A DNA stretch of 64,000 nucleotides from Palleronia marisminoris (GTDB lineage Bacteria; Pseudomonadota; Alphaproteobacteria; Rhodobacterales; Rhodobacteraceae): the NCBI RefSeq assembly GCF_900172315.1, contig NZ_FWFV01000009.1:1-64000 (forward strand). The letters are read 5' to 3'. Positions within the stretch are counted from its first letter, which is position 1; each line of letters starts with the position of its first letter. Below are positions 62,109 to 64,000 of this stretch, in pieces. A program made the position numbers and the translations under genes. The notes under the pieces were generated by a model. That model saw nothing but the letters and a program-made list of their open reading frames with translations. It was not told the DNA's origin and did no database searches.

Positions 62109-63619
62109 GTGTTGCCGCGAAGCCCCGCGAAGCGGCCAGCATCCTCGGCGGCGCGGCGCAGGGCGCGGGCCTTGTTGACGGTCTCCTGGTATTCGGCCTC
62201 GGGGTCGCTGTCGAAGACGACGCCGCCGCCGGACTGGATGTAGAGCTTGTCGTCCTGCACCACCGCCGTACGCAGGGCGATGCACATGTCCATGTCGCCT
62301 CCGGCGCTGAAATAGCCGAGGCCGCCGCCGTAGATGCCGCGCTTTTCGGGCTCCAACTCGTCGATGATCTCCATCGCGCGGACCTTGGGCGCGCCCGAGA
62401 CGGTGCCGGCGGGGAGGCCCGCCAGCAAGGCCGAGAGCGCGTCCTGATCGTCGCGCAGCTCGCCCACCACGTTCGAGACGATGTGCATGACGTGCGAGTA
62501 ACGCTCGATGATGAACTCTTCGGTGGGGTGGACCGTGCCGATCTTTGCCACGCGGCCGACGTCGTTGCGTCCCAAGTCGAGCAGCATCAGGTGCTCGGCC
62601 CGTTCCTTGGCGTCGGCCAGCAGGTCCTCTTCGTTGGCGCGGTCCTCTTCGGGGGTGGCGCCGCGGGGGCGGGTGCCGGCGATGGGGCGGATCGTGACTT
62701 CGCCGTCCATGACGCGCACGAGGATCTCGGGGGACGCGCCGACGACCTGAAAGCCGCCGAAGTTGAAGTAGAACATGAAGGGCGACGGGTTCGTGCGCCG
62801 CAAGCTGCGGTAGAGCGCGAAGGGCGGCAGGGGAAACTCCTGCGTCCAGCGCTGCGAGGGCACGACCTGAAAGATGTCGCCGGCGCGGATGTAATCCTTC
62901 GCGCGTTCTACGATCGACAGGTAGTCGTCGTGGCTGATGTTCGACACGGGGTCGGGCAGGGTGCCGGTTTCGCCGAGGTCACGGGCGTTGGCGCCGGTCG
63001 GCCGGTCGAGGTCGCGCAGGGCATCCATGACACGCTCGGCCGCCTGGGCGTAGGCGGCGCGGGCGGTTTGACCGTCGGCGGCCCAGGCGGGGGCCACCAC
63101 GGTGACCTCGCCCTTCACACCGTCGAGCACCGCGACGACCGAGGGGCGCAGCATCAGCGCGTCGGGCAGGCCGATCGGGTCGGGGTTCACGTTGGGCAGA
63201 TTCTCGACCAGGCGGATCATGTCGTAGCCGAGATAGCCGAAGAGGCCGGCCGAGGCGGCGGGAAGCTCGTCCGGCAGGTCGATGCGGCTTTCGGCGAGGA
63301 CCGCGCGCAGGGTGTCGAGGGGGTGGCCCTCCATGTTCTCGAACGCGGTGTCGTCGAAGCGGGCGTGGCGGTTCACGCAGCTGGTCTCGCCCGTGCATTT
63401 CCAGACGAGGTCGGGCTTCATCCCGATGATCGAGTAGCGGCCGCGCACCTCGCCGCCGGTCACGGATTCAAGCATGAACGTGTCGCGCCCGGCCTGCCCG
63501 AGCTTGAGCATCAGCGAGACGGGCGTGTCGAGATCGGCGGCGATGCGGGCGTAGACGACCTGGTTTTTCCCCACGGCATGGCCGCGCGCGAAGGTGTCGA
63601 AATCCGGGCTGAGCTGCAT
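62105..63619 (-). CDS. trpE: Anthranilate synthase component I
   Basis: A 504-residue chorismate-using enzyme, first in tryptophan biosynthesis; with TrpG it makes anthranilate. The N-terminal Trp-binding part has SLMLKLGQAGRDTFMLESV (LLES-type element). Chorismate and metal motifs follow: VVGASPEILVRV, IRPIAGTRPRG, DLGRNDVGRV and LPAGTVSGAPKVRAMEII. The start (ATG at 63619) overlaps the stop of the upstream PPIase gene by one base (TGATG), so the two may be coupled; trpG is not in the window. Confidence 0.96.
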   Translation of the reverse strand: MQLSPDFDTFARGHAVGKNQVVYARIAADLDTPVSLMLKLGQAGRDTFMLESVTGGEVRGRYSIIGMKPDLVWKCTGETSCVNRHARFDDTAFENMEGHPLDTLRAVLAESRIDLPDELPAASAGLFGYLGYDMIRLVENLPNVNPDPIGLPDALMLRPSVVAVLDGVKGEVTVVAPAWAADGQTARAAYAQAAERVMDALRDLDRPTGANARDLGETGTLPDPVSNISHDDYLSIVERAKDYIRAGDIFQVVPSQRWTQEFPLPPFALYRSLRRTNPSPFMFYFNFGGFQVVGASPEILVRVMDGEVTIRPIAGTRPRGATPEEDRANEEDLLADAKERAEHLMLLDLGRNDVGRVAKIGTVHPTEEFIIERYSHVMHIVSNVVGELRDDQDALSALLAGLPAGTVSGAPKVRAMEIIDELEPEKRGIYGGGLGYFSAGGDMDMCIALRTAVVQDDKLYIQSGGGVVFDSDPEAEYQETVNKARALRRAAEDAGRFAGLRGNT

Positions 63620-64000
63620 CAGTTGAACTGGGACAGGACGGCATTGATCGCCGACTGGTTGAGGGCAATGCCCTTCTGCGCCTCGATCGCCGAGGTGAAG
63701 GACGAGGTCAGGTCCTGTGCGACGCCTTGCCCGACGGCCTGGCGCAGGCCTGCGCGGGCCTCGTCGCCCTCGACCGCGTCTGGCGCGTTCACGGAGTCGA
63801 CCCGGACGAGGATGGCGCCGTCGGTCGTGGGGACCACGGTCGCGGCGCGTTCGTCGAGGGCGAAGGCCGTTTCGACGAAGTCTTCGGGCGCGAATTCGAT
63901 CACGGCGTCGCGGGTCACGTCGGCGCGGCGCATGACCTCGCCGCCGAGGGTGTCGAGAGAGACGGCGGCGCTGTTCTGCAGGGTTTCCAGGGCAGCTTCG
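63619..64000 (-). CDS. SurA/PpiD-like peptidyl-prolyl isomerase, C-terminal part
   Basis: The last 126 codons of a gene entering from the right edge. The visible segment (LDTLGGEVMRRADVT, then EFVETAFALDERAATVVPTTDGAILVRVDSVN, given in part) resembles the end of PpiD/SurA N-domain proteins, where a degenerate parvulin-like region is followed by a helix such as LRQAVGQGVAQDLTSSFTSAIEA. PpiD is an inner-membrane periplasmic foldase and commonly precedes trpE in Rhodobacterales. Assignment is moderate because the N-terminal anchor and domain are outside the window. Confidence 0.7.
   Translation of the reverse strand, partial: EAALETLQNSAAVSLDTLGGEVMRRADVTRDAVIEFAPEDFVETAFALDERAATVVPTTDGAILVRVDSVNAPDAVEGDEARAGLRQAVGQGVAQDLTSSFTSAIEAQKGIALNQSAINAVLSQFN

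Overview
The window is high-GC, densely packed bacterial chromosome. Gene content and order point to an alphaproteobacterium of the order Rhodobacterales (Rhodobacter/Paracoccus/Roseobacter relatives). The pointers are nifR3(dusB)-ntrB-ntrC-ntrY-ntrX in a row, with an NtrC that lacks the sigma54-contact loop as in Rhodobacter; a full 14-gene nuo (complex I) cluster interrupted by small unnamed genes, as in Paracoccus and Rhodobacter; fused ispDF; CtrA next to a DUF1153/SciP-like gene; RNase J; Usg; and a Hint-domain protein. I see no rRNA, tRNA, CRISPR array, IS element, prophage or integrase. No gene-free stretch exceeds about 260 bases. This reads as core chromosome, so most novelty is in small genes and regulatory sites.

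Layout. 1-3304: edge of a secreted-protein gene, hpt, a COQ10-type lipid-binding protein, then a tightly overlapping minus-strand operon ispDF-pgpA-pncC. 3485-10715: nitrogen regulation operon dusB-ntrB-ntrC-ntrY-ntrX, followed by an alpha/beta hydrolase. 11823-15137: small metabolic and accessory genes (gluconokinase, D-lyxose isomerase, an HdeA-like exported acidic protein, a macro-domain protein, a GST). 15279-37615: nuoA to nuoN with eight extra genes between them, running on into birA, coaX and rnj; a sigma70-like promoter lies just before nuoA. 37599-44303 (minus strand): PilZ protein, DEAD-box helicase with a clear terminator, a periplasmic metal-handling pair (PCu(A)C-like plus DUF3299-like) behind a Zur-like palindrome, an Ada-like Cys-motif protein, a DUF6869-like gene coupled to prfC, and a Hint-domain protein. 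44512-49925: an atypical SDR, an exported EEP-family phosphoesterase, a DUF502 membrane protein, psuG-psuK and mnmA. 50054-55443: sciP-like gene, ctrA with a CtrA-like box upstream, ligA and recG. 55459-55801: a compact unit of two perfect alphaproteobacterial LexA (SOS) boxes, a 39-codon membrane-protein gene and a terminator. 55804-64000: NifU-like scaffold, hisI, gluQ-trmFO, gyrA, usg, trpE and the C-terminal end of a SurA/PpiD-like gene.

The best candidate for something undescribed is the SOS-controlled 39-residue membrane protein at 55533-55652. It is organised like the small SOS-induced membrane division inhibitors known from Caulobacter, but I recognise no sequence relationship. Other points of note are a 73-residue domain shared by the NuoE tail and the protein encoded directly after it, the string of exported or membrane small proteins inside nuo, and the Zur-like site in front of a PCu(A)C-like protein that has lost its canonical copper ligands but carries His-rich ends.
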